A stretch of 64,000 nucleotides of DNA, taken from CAZBRS01 sp964494475 (GTDB lineage Bacteria; Myxococcota_A; UBA9042; CAZBRS01). The position numbers and the translations under genes were made by a program. The notes under the pieces are model-generated. The model had not been told where the DNA came from and searched no databases. It worked only from the letters and a program-made list of their open reading frames with translations. Position 1 is the stretch's first letter; the number at the start of each line of letters is the position of its first letter. This document shows positions 56,327-64,000 of the stretch, in pieces. The stretch spans positions 1 through 64,000 of the forward strand of contig CAZBRS010000017.1 in assembly GCA_964494475.1 (NCBI GenBank), written 5' to 3'.

Positions 56327-57883
56327 GTGACCAGCTTGACGCGGCGCGGATTCATGGGGCTGACGGTGGCGTCTCTCGGCGCGGCGGCTGCCGGGCGATG
56401 CGCCGGCCAGGGCGCGGAGGGCCTCGACGACACGTTGCCGGAGGGAGACGTCGGCGGGCACGGCCCCGACGTGGGCAGTCCGGGAGCCAGCGCCCTGCCG
56501 GTGCTGGCCGAGACCGAGGTGCTGGTGGTCGGCGGCGGACCCGCCGGGCTGGCGGCGGCCATCGCAGCGGCGCGCGCCGGGGCCGACACGATGCTCGTCG
56601 AGCGCTACGGCTTCTACGGCGGCGTGATCACGCAGGCCATCATGGGCTCGATCACGTGGTGGCGTTACGCCCAGACCGTCGAGGCCGGCGGCGTGTGCGC
56701 CGAGATCGAGGCCAAGGCGAAGGCCATGGGGGGCAGCATCAACCTCCTGGACGCCACCGACGATCCGGGCTTGAAGGCGTTGCTGAGGGCCCAGGCCGAG
56801 AAGAACGGCCTGATCAAGGACGGCGAGCCCACCTACGAGATCCTGCGCAGCGAGCTGTTCAAGGGGGTGGCCGACGCGCTGGTGCAGGACGCCGGGGTCA
56901 CGCCGCTGCTGCACTGCTACGTGGTCGGCGCGGCGATGGACGGCTCCTCCGTCACGGGCGTGGTCACCGAGAGCAAGTCGGGTCGCCAGGTGATCCGCGC
57001 CCGGCGCGTGATCGACTGCACCGGCGACGCCGACGTGGCGGCCTTCGCCGGGGCGCCCTTCCAGCTCGCGCCCAAGGCCGAGCGCATGGAGGTCACCACC
57101 AACTTCTCGGTGGGCAACGTCGATCTGCCGGCCTTCGCCATGTTCGTGGCGGGCCAGAACCGAACGATGGCCGACTGGGTCGACGACGACTGCGGCAAGG
57201 AGCGCGACCTCTTCAGTACGCACGTCTTCCAGGCCTTCGACGAGGCGGCCGCGGCCGGCGAGATCCCCCCCGACGTGGTGATTCGCGCCTTCCCGGGCGG
57301 GTTCACCTCGTGGGGCGAGGTGCTCTCGTTGAACGCGGTGCACCTCTACGACATTGATTGCCTCGACGTGCTGGACCTCACCCGCGCCGAGATCGAAGGC
57401 CGCAAGCGCGTGCGCCTGGCCGTCGACGTGCTGCGCAAGCGCGTGCCGGGCTTCGAGAAGGCCGAGCTCACCATGATAGGTCCCGCGCTCGGGTGCCGCG
57501 AGTCGCGTCAGATCCTGGGGGGGTATCGATTGACCGAGCACGACGTGCGGAACCAGGCGCGATTCGAGGACTCGATCGGCGTCTTCCCCGAGTTCCTCGA
57601 CGCTTACCGCATCCTGTGCCTCCCCACGACGGGCCGCTACTTCCAGGTGCCCTACCGCATCACCGTGCCGCAGGGGGTCGAGAACCTGCTGGTGGCCGGC
57701 CGCCCGGTCGCCGGAGATCGGGTCTCGCACGCCGCCACGCGCCAGATGGGGTGCTGCATGGTCACGGGCCAGGGCGCCGGCGCGGCGGCGGCCTTGTCGC
57801 TGGCCGACGGCGTCGCGTGCCGCGACGTCGACGTGCCCCGGCTCCAGGCCGAACTGACCAGGCAGGGAGTGCGGCTCTCGTGA
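56327..57883 (+). CDS. Tat-exported FAD-dependent oxidoreductase
   Basis: A 518-residue flavoprotein of the FAD_oxidored (PF12831-like) group. The N-terminus carries a twin-arginine signal (TSLTRRGFMGLTVASLGAAAAG), so it is exported folded with cofactor. A Gly/Asp-rich tether leads to EVLVVGGGPAGLAAAIAAARAG (dinucleotide fold, GGGPAG at 69-74), VIDCTGDADVAAFAGAPF and the C-terminal GVENLLVAGRPVAGDRVSHAATRQMGCCMVTGQGAGAAAAL. Substrate unknown. The start is GTG at 56327 with GGAG upstream; the longer frame would bury the Tat motif. Confidence 0.88.
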   Translation: MTSLTRRGFMGLTVASLGAAAAGRCAGQGAEGLDDTLPEGDVGGHGPDVGSPGASALPVLAETEVLVVGGGPAGLAAAIAAARAGADTMLVERYGFYGGVITQAIMGSITWWRYAQTVEAGGVCAEIEAKAKAMGGSINLLDATDDPGLKALLRAQAEKNGLIKDGEPTYEILRSELFKGVADALVQDAGVTPLLHCYVVGAAMDGSSVTGVVTESKSGRQVIRARRVIDCTGDADVAAFAGAPFQLAPKAERMEVTTNFSVGNVDLPAFAMFVAGQNRTMADWVDDDCGKERDLFSTHVFQAFDEAAAAGEIPPDVVIRAFPGGFTSWGEVLSLNAVHLYDIDCLDVLDLTRAEIEGRKRVRLAVDVLRKRVPGFEKAELTMIGPALGCRESRQILGGYRLTEHDVRNQARFEDSIGVFPEFLDAYRILCLPTTGRYFQVPYRITVPQGVENLLVAGRPVAGDRVSHAATRQMGCCMVTGQGAGAAAALSLADGVACRDVDVPRLQAELTRQGVRLS

Positions 57884-57886
57884 GGC

Positions 57887-57907
57887 CGTCCGCGAACGTC
57901 GCGGACG
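57887..57907 (+). terminator. 9-bp stem-loop between convergent genes
   Basis: CGTCCGCGA-ACG-TCGCGGACG, perfect, starting 4 bp after the flavoprotein stop. A second hairpin GGGTCG-GTGG-CGACCC follows at 57911-57926. There is no T-run, as is common in very GC-rich genomes. It probably serves both convergent genes. Confidence 0.6.
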
Positions 57908-57966
57908 CTCGGGTCGGTGGCGACCCGTCCCGGGAGCCCGGCGACCTTACGGCCGACGGACAGGCC

Positions 57967-58872
57967 CTACGGGCCTTCCTGGCAGGCAGGGTGGATCGCG
58001 ATCGCCTCGAGGAGGAGGGCGATCGCGTCCGTGTCGTGGGCCCCGATGACCAGGTCGGCGGCGGCGCGTGTCCGGTCGCGGCCGTTGGCCATGGCCACGC
58101 CCAGGCCGAGCTCCGAGACCATCTCGACGTCGTTCTCGCCGTCGCCGAAGGCGATCGCGTCGCGCACGTCGAGCCCCTGGTCGGCGAGCACGGCCCGGAT
58201 CGCCGAGGCCTTGTCGACGCCCCAGGGGATGACCTCGACCGTGCGCTCGCTCGAGACGAGCACCCGCGCGTCGTCGCCCACGGCGGCGCGCAAGGCGGTA
58301 GCGACCTCGTCGGCCCTGCCCGGCGTCACCAGGAAGAGCGCCTTCACCGGTTCGTCGTCGGCCGTCCACGCGAGCGTGGGGTCGACGCGCCACGCGGGCA
58401 GGCTGTCCTCCTTCGCGAAGCTGGCGACGACCGGGCTCTCGCGGTCGAAGACGACCAGCCCGAGGTCGTGCAATGCCACCAACTCCACGCCCGTGCCCTC
58501 CCCTCGGCCGGCCTCGATCGCGCGGTCGCGGACCCCCGGCGCGAGGCGCGACACCTGGCGCGGGCGCGTGGCGTCGGGCTCGGTCACGACCCCGCCGTTG
58601 TAGAGCACCAGGGGCAGGTCGGGCGCCAGCGCGGCCAGGTGCGGGCGAACCTGCGCGGGCGCGCGCCCCGTCGCCAGGCCCACGCGCCCGCCGCATGCGC
58701 GGTAGCGCGCCAGCGCGCGGGTGGTGGCCGGTCGCACCCGGTGGTCGGGCCCCAGCGCGGTGCCGTCGAGGTCGAGGTAGACGGCCGTGAAGCGCACGCC
58801 CGGCGCCCCGGCGCAGGCCGAGAGCGCGGCGCCGAGCGCCAGCAGGAGCAGGAGTGGGGGCTTCGAGCGCAT
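57967..58872 (-). CDS. Cof-type HAD hydrolase with lipoprotein signal
   Basis: A 301-residue HAD-IIB phosphatase. Catalytic AVYLDLDGTALGPDH gives Asp34 and Asp36, motif II is GLATGRAPAQ, and motif IV IAFGDGENDVEMVSELGLGVAMANG is complete. Unusually for Cof enzymes, which are cytoplasmic sugar-phosphate or flavin phosphatases, the N-terminus is a clear lipoprotein signal (PPLLLLLALGAALSACAG). Either the enzyme acts outside the cytoplasm or the true start is downstream. It shares the strand with the M14 peptidase gene upstream, 35 bp away. Confidence 0.85.
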   Translation of the reverse strand: MRSKPPLLLLLALGAALSACAGAPGVRFTAVYLDLDGTALGPDHRVRPATTRALARYRACGGRVGLATGRAPAQVRPHLAALAPDLPLVLYNGGVVTEPDATRPRQVSRLAPGVRDRAIEAGRGEGTGVELVALHDLGLVVFDRESPVVASFAKEDSLPAWRVDPTLAWTADDEPVKALFLVTPGRADEVATALRAAVGDDARVLVSSERTVEVIPWGVDKASAIRAVLADQGLDVRDAIAFGDGENDVEMVSELGLGVAMANGRDRTRAAADLVIGAHDTDAIALLLEAIAIHPACQEGP

Positions 58873-58907
58873 GGGATCCTCCTCGTGACCGAAGGGGGCC
58901 GGGCGGG

Positions 58908-59918
58908 TCACGTCGCCCCGTCGATCGGGTTCTCCGCCTCGTCGCGCCCCGCCCGGGCCTCGGCCCAGGCCTCCCGGTTCCCGACGGCCCGCAGGAAGAA
59001 GTCGAAGAGCACCAGGTGCTGGCGCATGACCCGGTGGATGCGGTGCGGCACCATGGGGTTGAACGTGCCCCCCGGGAAGAGGAGCTGCTTCGGGTTCTTC
59101 CGCACCCAGGCCCACGAGCCCATCTCGAGCGTCCAGGGCAGGAAGACCGGCCCCGTGAGGCCGTGACGCGCGACGTGGGCGTCGAAGAGGTAGTCCCACA
59201 GGTCGCCCGCGGTGGTGTAGCTGTCGGCCTGGGGCTCGACCCGGTAGCGATGATGCGGGTACGTGCGCTCGAGCAGGCGCGCCAACTCGATGGCCTCGCG
59301 GGTCCGCGGGAAGTCGCTGCCCCGCGCGTAGGGATACCACAGGCGGTCGACGACGCCGAAGCCCGAGTGCGCGTCGACGGCGAGCGCGCAGTCGGCCTCG
59401 AACATCTCGCGCGCCACGAAGTCGGCCACGGCCTGGGTCTCCGGCTCCATGGGCGCGCCCCGCCGCCCGCGGTACCAGGGCAGGTGGGGCGACAGGCGCT
59501 GGCCCCCCAGCAGGAACGAGACCCGCCCCTCCGGCTCGACGGGGGCGTTGCGCATCAGGTCGACCCCGCGCGGGTTGCAGCGTTGGCCCAGGTACATGCC
59601 CCCGGGGTTGATGAGCGGGATGGCCACCAGCCGGCAACCCTCGAAGCGACGGCGCAACTCGCGATCCCACCTCAGGTTCTCGACCAGGCTGTAGAGGAAC
59701 GAGAGCACGGCCCACGTGCCGATGCGCTCGATGCCGTGCACGCCCCCGAACAGGCCGAACGTGGGCAGGCGGCGATCGGCACCGCCGATGCAGAGCCCCA
59801 GGATGGGCAGGCGCCGCGTGTCGGGGGTCACCACCTCGCCCAGCCGCTCGACCTGCACCAACCCCTTCGATAGGGCCACCAGGGCCTCGATCTCCTGGAT
59901 TTCGCGCAAGCCGCGCAT
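58908..59918 (-). CDS. M14-family zinc carboxypeptidase-like hydrolase
   Basis: A 336-residue protein of the M14/succinylglutamate-desuccinylase-like fold without signal peptide. Zinc ligands are provided by GGVHGIERIG (His61, Glu64) and probably AVDAHSGFG (His ~195). LINPGGMYLGQRCNPRGVDLMRN is the conserved Asn-Pro-x-Gly-x-Asp substrate-binding segment. The predicted activity is removal of a C-terminal residue or an amide-linked acyl group. It is probably the first gene of a two-gene unit with the HAD lipoprotein. Confidence 0.82.
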   Translation of the reverse strand: MRGLREIQEIEALVALSKGLVQVERLGEVVTPDTRRLPILGLCIGGADRRLPTFGLFGGVHGIERIGTWAVLSFLYSLVENLRWDRELRRRFEGCRLVAIPLINPGGMYLGQRCNPRGVDLMRNAPVEPEGRVSFLLGGQRLSPHLPWYRGRRGAPMEPETQAVADFVAREMFEADCALAVDAHSGFGVVDRLWYPYARGSDFPRTREAIELARLLERTYPHHRYRVEPQADSYTTAGDLWDYLFDAHVARHGLTGPVFLPWTLEMGSWAWVRKNPKQLLFPGGTFNPMVPHRIHRVMRQHLVLFDFFLRAVGNREAWAEARAGRDEAENPIDGAT

Positions 59919-60118
59919 GCCGGCCTCCGACGTGGCGCCCGCGACCCAGCCGGGTCCGTGGCGCGATCATCATGGAGACGCGCGGTCCCGGCACAAGCAC
60001 GAAGTGCCGACGCTCACAGATTTCTCGACGAATCCTCACGCGCCCCGAACCGATCCATCACGCTCCCGTAACACGCCTCGGCTACAACCTCGTCAACGAA
60101 CACTCCGCTGGAGACGAC

Positions 60119-61864
60119 ATGCAGCGCCTCTACGAGTTGACCCAATCGGTCGTGACGCCGCTCGGCCGCCTCGTCGTCGCGCCCACCCTGGCGCTGGGGC
60201 GCACCGTCCGCGCCGTGGCGCGCCTGCTCGCGTTCACCGCCGTCACCATCTGGGCCTGGGCCACGGCCAGCCTGTCGGCGTGGCGGCTCCGGCGCTCCCC
60301 CGACGAGGCTCGCTGGCGCGCGGGGGTCGATACGATGCAGCGCTGGGCCGTGCGGTGCAATCGCGTGCTCGGACTCGACGTCGAGGTGCGCGGCCGCCGC
60401 CCGCCCGAGGGAGCGCTCGTGGTCGCCAACCACCGCTCCTACCTGGACATCACGGCCTTCGCCGAGGCGACGCGCTGCTTCTTCCTGGCCAAGGCCGAGG
60501 TCGGCGCCTGGCCGTTCATCGGCGCCGGAGCGCGCGCCGCCGGGGTGGCCTTCGTCAAGCGCGAGGACCCCGCGAGCCGCAGGTCGGCCGCCGACGAGGT
60601 GACGCGCCGCCTGGCCGCCGGCTACACGCTGGTCAACTTCCCCGAGGGCACCAGCCACGCCGGCGATCAACCGCTCCCCTTCCGCCCGGGCGTCTTCCGC
60701 CGCGTGGCCGGCAGCGACGTTTCGGTCGTCCCGGCCACCATCCAGTTCCGGAACCGCGACGTGGACTGGGTCGGCGAGGCCACCTTCCTGCCTCACCTCT
60801 TTCGCCTGGCGATGCGGCCCAGGACGACCGTCCGCATCGTGTTCTCCGAGCCCCTGAGCGCCGCGAGCTTCGCCGAGGGCGACGCCCTCCGCGACGCCGC
60901 CTGGGAGCGCGTCGCCGTGCCCCTGCCCGTGGACGAGCCCGACGTGGAGTCCGGCCTCGCCTGGCTGCGCGCGCCCTGGAAGCGCACGCTGACGGCGCGC
61001 GTGCTCCGCGGCCGCTACCTCGTGCGCGTCTACGATCAGCCCGGTCGCTGGATGCCCGAGCGCGAGCTTCGTGCGCTGCAGGCCGATCTCGGCTGCGTGG
61101 CCGCGGGCTCGCTCGACGAGGTGCCCACCTACGGCGTGTTCTCGGGCTCGCGGGCGTCGTTCGCCAATCGCGTCGTCGCCGTTGCGTACGACCGGCGCAC
61201 CCTGGCTCCCGTGGCGTTCACCGCCATGGTCTACCTGCCGGTCGAGACCGGCGGACGCACCGAGCCCGTGATCCACCTGGGCCTCACCATGATCCGCAAG
61301 GAGGCCCGGGGCCAGCGCCTGCAGACGCCGCTGTTCAAGAAGATCTTCCTCTTGCCCGTGTTGAACCAGCACCGCCTGCGCTTCACCATCACCAGCATCG
61401 CGGCGTCACCCGCCGGCATCGGCGCGGCGTCGGACTACTTCGAGGACACCTTCCCTGCCTACCACGGCCGTACGCCCCGCCAGGGCTGGCACGTCGAGAT
61501 CGCGCGCCAGGTCGTGGGGGCGCACCGGCACGAGTTCGGCTGCAGCCGCAGCGCCCGCCTCGATCCGGTCACGTTCGTGGTGCACGGCTCGAACGATCCG
61601 GCCGAGGGGGGAGCGTTCCAGTTCATCAAGGACGATCCCGTCAGCCGCTACCGTGTCGACGCGTGCAACGCCTACTGCCGTGGCGTCCTCGACTTCTCGA
61701 AGGGGGACGAGCTCTTCCAGGTCGGGCGCGCCGATCTGCTGGCCGGCCTCTGGAAGACACGGGGGGTCCGTCGAGCGTCCTCGTCGAACAAGCGGCCCGG
61801 GAGCACGTACCGCGTCGGCCGCAACCCGTTCCCCGGGGCGCGTTCCCTGCCCGACGCCGCGTGA
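60119..61864 (+). CDS. bifunctional acyltransferase: PlsC-like plus GNAT-like domain
   Basis: A 581-residue protein. An N-terminal hydrophobic stretch (~20-55) leads to a PlsC glycerophosphate/lysophospholipid acyltransferase domain with the catalytic VANHRSYLD motif (His105-Asp110), FLAKAEVGAWPFIG and VNFPEGTSHAG. From ~280 a second domain has GNAT-like features (VIHLGLTMIRKEARGQRLQTPLFKKIF). Such two-acyltransferase fusions recall the bifunctional ornithine-lipid synthase OlsF, so an aminolipid product is a good hypothesis. The ATG at 60119 follows GGAG. The next gene starts 8 bp after the stop. Confidence 0.78.
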   Translation: MQRLYELTQSVVTPLGRLVVAPTLALGRTVRAVARLLAFTAVTIWAWATASLSAWRLRRSPDEARWRAGVDTMQRWAVRCNRVLGLDVEVRGRRPPEGALVVANHRSYLDITAFAEATRCFFLAKAEVGAWPFIGAGARAAGVAFVKREDPASRRSAADEVTRRLAAGYTLVNFPEGTSHAGDQPLPFRPGVFRRVAGSDVSVVPATIQFRNRDVDWVGEATFLPHLFRLAMRPRTTVRIVFSEPLSAASFAEGDALRDAAWERVAVPLPVDEPDVESGLAWLRAPWKRTLTARVLRGRYLVRVYDQPGRWMPERELRALQADLGCVAAGSLDEVPTYGVFSGSRASFANRVVAVAYDRRTLAPVAFTAMVYLPVETGGRTEPVIHLGLTMIRKEARGQRLQTPLFKKIFLLPVLNQHRLRFTITSIAASPAGIGAASDYFEDTFPAYHGRTPRQGWHVEIARQVVGAHRHEFGCSRSARLDPVTFVVHGSNDPAEGGAFQFIKDDPVSRYRVDACNAYCRGVLDFSKGDELFQVGRADLLAGLWKTRGVRRASSSNKRPGSTYRVGRNPFPGARSLPDAA

Positions 61865-61872
61865 GGTCGACC

Positions 61873-62868
61873 ATGCGCTTGCTCGCCGTCGCGTTCGTCC
61901 TGCTCGCTGCGTCCCTCGGAGCCACGGGAGCCACGGCGGCGCCGGCCGACTGGACCGCCGGCTGGTCGCCCGAGGTGGTCGCCCACGTGGAGCGCGCCCT
62001 GGCCGAGCCCCCGTGCGAGGGCTGCCCCCCGCCCGTGGCCGTGTTCGACTTCGACAACACGCTGATCCACGGCGACATCTCGTTCTCGGTGCTTGCCTAC
62101 CTGACCTCCGAGCTCCGCTTCGGCGTCGACGCCGCCGGCCCCGCGTCGCCCTTCGACGCCGGGCTGCGAGAGCTCTTCCGCCAGCACGCCGCCGCGACGG
62201 GTGACGAGCGCTCACGGCTTCATCGGCGCCTGGCGTACCGGATCGTGGCCGGGTACGAGGATCTGTGGCGGGGCGGTCGCGAGGTCGAGGGGTGCCAGGC
62301 CCTCGCCCGGCTGCTCACGGGGTTGACGCCCGGGGAGGCCGGCGACCTGGCCCTCGCGGCCTTCGCACGCGAGGAGGCGAGGGGGCTGGGTCAGCACGTG
62401 TACGATCCGGCCGGCCTGCCCGGCGAGCCGCTGATCCAGCAGGCCGGGGTGCGCGTGCGCGAGCCCATGCGACGCCTGGTGGCCCACCTGCTGTCGAAGG
62501 GTCTCGAGGTGTGGGTCGTGTCGGCGTCGCCCGAGCCCCTGGTCGAGGCCATCGCGAAGGCCAGGTTCGACCTGCCGCCGGAGCGCGTCCTCGGCGTACG
62601 CAGCGGCGTCGAAGACGGTCGGCTGACGGGGAGCCCCGAGGGCCTCGTGCCCTTCCGCCAGGGCAAGGTCGACGTGCTGCGTCGCGCCGTCGGGCGCCGG
62701 CCGGTGCTGGCCGTGGGCGACGCCTGGACCGACCTCGAGATGCTGCTCTCCGCCGAGCGGGCGATCCTCGTCGACCGGGGCAATCAGCCCCTGAAGGACG
62801 CGTTGGCGCGCTCGGGCACGGTGGTCGTGCAGCCGCTGTTCGAGGGCGAGCGGTCGTTCGCCGAATGA
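61873..62868 (+). CDS. secreted HAD-IB phosphatase (SerB-like)
   Basis: A 331-residue protein with a cleavable signal peptide (RLLAVAFVLLAASLGATGATA). HAD motif I is VAVFDFDNTLIHGD (Asp59, Asp61), motif II VWVVSASPEPLVEA and motif IV VLAVGDAWTDLEMLLSAE; the helical cap between ~75 and 200 is that of phosphoserine-phosphatase-like enzymes. Export suggests a periplasmic phosphomonoesterase, possibly acting on phosphorylcholine, phosphoethanolamine or other lipid head groups, given the acyltransferase encoded immediately upstream. Confidence 0.85.
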   Translation: MRLLAVAFVLLAASLGATGATAAPADWTAGWSPEVVAHVERALAEPPCEGCPPPVAVFDFDNTLIHGDISFSVLAYLTSELRFGVDAAGPASPFDAGLRELFRQHAAATGDERSRLHRRLAYRIVAGYEDLWRGGREVEGCQALARLLTGLTPGEAGDLALAAFAREEARGLGQHVYDPAGLPGEPLIQQAGVRVREPMRRLVAHLLSKGLEVWVVSASPEPLVEAIAKARFDLPPERVLGVRSGVEDGRLTGSPEGLVPFRQGKVDVLRRAVGRRPVLAVGDAWTDLEMLLSAERAILVDRGNQPLKDALARSGTVVVQPLFEGERSFAE

Positions 62869-62906
62869 TCTGTCGAAGAGATGTCCCGCGCGGTGCGTCG
62901 TCGGTG

Positions 62907-63164
62907 TCAGGCGACCCGCAGGCGAGGTCGACGTTCGAATCGGCGCAGCAGCGACGCGACGCGGCGGCGGATCGCAGCCACGAACCGTGAGCCCTGGTTG
63001 CCGAAGAGGGGCGGGGCGACGGGGAGCCCGAAACGTTCTCGCAGGATCTTCTGGGTCCTTTGCATGGACGCCGCGTCGCGCGGGTCGAAGACCAGGGGCT
63101 CGCCCGAACACTCGTTGGCCTCGGGGCCGTCGTCGTGGTTCACGTGAAGGTTGATGGCGTGCAC
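62907..63164 (-). CDS. small hypothetical protein
   Basis: An 85-residue protein starting with GTG at 63164, with GGAG six bases upstream. It reads HAINLHVNHDDGPEANECSGEPLVFDPRDAASMQRTQKILRERFGLPVAPPLFGNQG and ends with an Arg-rich helix (AAIRRRVASLLRRFERRPRLRV). No family is recognised. An earlier in-frame GTG at 63266 has no ribosome-binding site. The basic tail suggests nucleic-acid or membrane contact, but this is only a composition argument. Confidence 0.5.
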   Translation of the reverse strand: MHAINLHVNHDDGPEANECSGEPLVFDPRDAASMQRTQKILRERFGLPVAPPLFGNQGSRFVAAIRRRVASLLRRFERRPRLRVA

Positions 63165-63279
63165 GGTGGACTCCTCGTTCCATGCACCCACAGCTTGCGT
63201 GCGCCACGTGAGGGGAGTGTTAGCGTCCGGTGATAGTTCGGTGAAAGGCTCGCGCGCGCTGGTCACGCCGCGAATACCT

Positions 63280-63310
63280 GGGAGTCCGGTCCACTACGCA
63301 CCGGGCTCCC
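63280..63310 (-). terminator. strong stem-loop terminator of the PPK2 gene
   Basis: GGGAGTCCGGT (63280-63290) pairs with ACCGGGCTCCC (63300-63310) through 11 pairs, one of them G-T, around a 9-base loop. It begins 3 bp after the kinase stop codon in the direction of transcription. Confidence 0.65.
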
Positions 63311-63312
63311 TG

Positions 63313-64000
63313 TCAGCTGAGCTGCACCTGCCGCCGGCCCTTCGGGCTGTTCTTCACGGCCTTGCGCAGCGCGTCGCGCAGCGTCTCGAGCACCTGCAGC
63401 CGCGCCGACAGCTTGTCTTCGGCGGCCACGAGCGTCCAGGGGGCGTACGACGTGCTGGTGCGCCCCAGCATCTCGTCGGCGCACTTGAGGTAGGCGTTCC
63501 ACTTTTCGCGATTGCGCCAGTCGTCGGGCGTGAGCTTGTAGCGCTTGAAGGGGATGGTCTCGCGCTCGTGGAAGCGTCGCAGCTGCTCGTCGGGGCTGAG
63601 GTGCAGCCAGTACTTGACCAGCACGACCCCCGCCGCCGCGAGCTGCGCCTCGAAGTCGTTGATCTCTCCGTAGGCGCGCTGCCAGTCCTCGGGCCAGCAG
63701 TAGCCCTCGACCCGCTCGACCAGCACGCGCCCGTACCACGAGCGATCGAAGATGGTGATGGAGCCCTCGGTGGGCAGGTGCCGCCAGAAGCGCCACAGGT
63801 AGGGCTGCGCCTTCTCCTCGTCGGTGGGCGACGAGATCGAGACCACGCGCGTGTTGCGGGCGTCGAGCCCCTGGGTGAGGCGGCGGATGCAGCCCCCCTT
63901 GCCCGCGGCGTCCCAGCCCTCGAACACCGCGACGGCGCTCACCCCCCGCTCGAACGCGTCCCAGCCCCAGCAGTGGATCTCGCCCTGCAGCTTCACGAGC
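63313..64000 (-). CDS. ppk2: polyphosphate kinase 2 family protein, N-terminally truncated by the window
   Basis: At least 229 residues of a PPK2 kinase, which transfers phosphate between polyphosphate and nucleotides. Walker A is VFEGWDAAGKGGCIRRLTQGLDARNT, the lid/Walker B region reads SITIFDRSWYGRVLVERVEG, and WRNREKWNAYLKCADEMLGRTSTSYAPWTLV completes the signature. The frame is open to the window edge (LVKLQGEIHCW), so the GTG at 63996 is unlikely to be the start. The sequence could be a single-domain enzyme or the C-terminal half of a two-domain polyphosphate:AMP phosphotransferase. Confidence 0.92.
   Translation of the reverse strand, partial: LVKLQGEIHCWGWDAFERGVSAVAVFEGWDAAGKGGCIRRLTQGLDARNTRVVSISSPTDEEKAQPYLWRFWRHLPTEGSITIFDRSWYGRVLVERVEGYCWPEDWQRAYGEINDFEAQLAAAGVVLVKYWLHLSPDEQLRRFHERETIPFKRYKLTPDDWRNREKWNAYLKCADEMLGRTSTSYAPWTLVAAEDKLSARLQVLETLRDALRKAVKNSPKGRRQVQLS

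Overview
The window is very GC-rich, densely coded bacterial DNA from a Gram-negative organism. It has a MlaC-type lipid-transport protein, an outer-membrane beta-barrel protein, an OmcA/MtrC-type multiheme cytochrome and many secreted lipoproteins. Repeated use of a lipobox Cys followed by an Asp/Ala/Pro/Gly tether (DGPDA-like), with Cys-rich CGPDGCGG modules, is typical of Myxococcota and neighbouring former Deltaproteobacteria; this assignment is an inference from gene style. Two 100-N gaps mark it as a draft, probably metagenomic, scaffold. The first gap is spurious: exact 55-bp copies flank it, and collapsing one copy plus the Ns restores one reading frame. The second gap (29929-30028) has no such duplication and appears to hide real sequence.

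Layout. 1-0.5 kb: end of a SMUG1-type uracil-DNA glycosylase. 0.5-1.9 kb: a PIN toxin/RHH antitoxin pair framed by ~190-bp inverted repeats. 2.0-7.0 kb: a four-gene operon of SGNH protein, MBOAT acyltransferase, carrier protein and acetoacetyl-CoA-synthetase-like ligase, with the parts of a Dlt-type surface acylation system but a different activating enzyme. 7.0-10.9 kb: tcdA, a tRNA with CAU anticodon, a B3/B4 editing-like protein and metG. 10.9-16.8 kb: mlaC, an ACE-type M2 peptidase, a glycerophosphodiester phosphodiesterase lipoprotein, an M20 amidohydrolase and a Cys-cluster protein. 16.8-23.3 kb: the complete hypFCDEAB [NiFe]-hydrogenase maturation set facing nikR. 23.6-31.3 kb: an OYE-type oxidoreductase, two Cys-rich lipoproteins and a collagen-like/multiheme cytochrome. 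31.4-38.5 kb: a malate/lactate-type dehydrogenase, a large membrane protein, an MCP with a zinc-binding sensor, an SDR-like protein, an S4 protein and a lipoprotein. 38.6-41.8 kb: an ECF sigma/anti-sigma operon with an envelope beta-barrel. 41.9-56.1 kb: surface lipoproteins (hydrolases, beta-propeller, P-domain protein) plus a response regulator and a polyprenol-kinase-like protein. 56.3-64 kb: a Tat-exported flavoprotein, two secreted HAD phosphatases, an M14 peptidase, a PlsC-GNAT fusion and a PPK2 kinase running off the end.

How the genes fit together. The hyp/nikR set implies a nickel-dependent hydrogenase elsewhere in the genome. The lipid-anchored multiheme cytochrome implies electron transfer at the cell surface; a functional link between the two is only a hypothesis. 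Much of the remaining coding capacity serves the envelope. Sigma70-like promoters with TTGACN or TTGCNN -35 boxes and 16-17 bp spacers can be read in front of several transcription units, including a symmetrical divergent pair at 41.8 kb.
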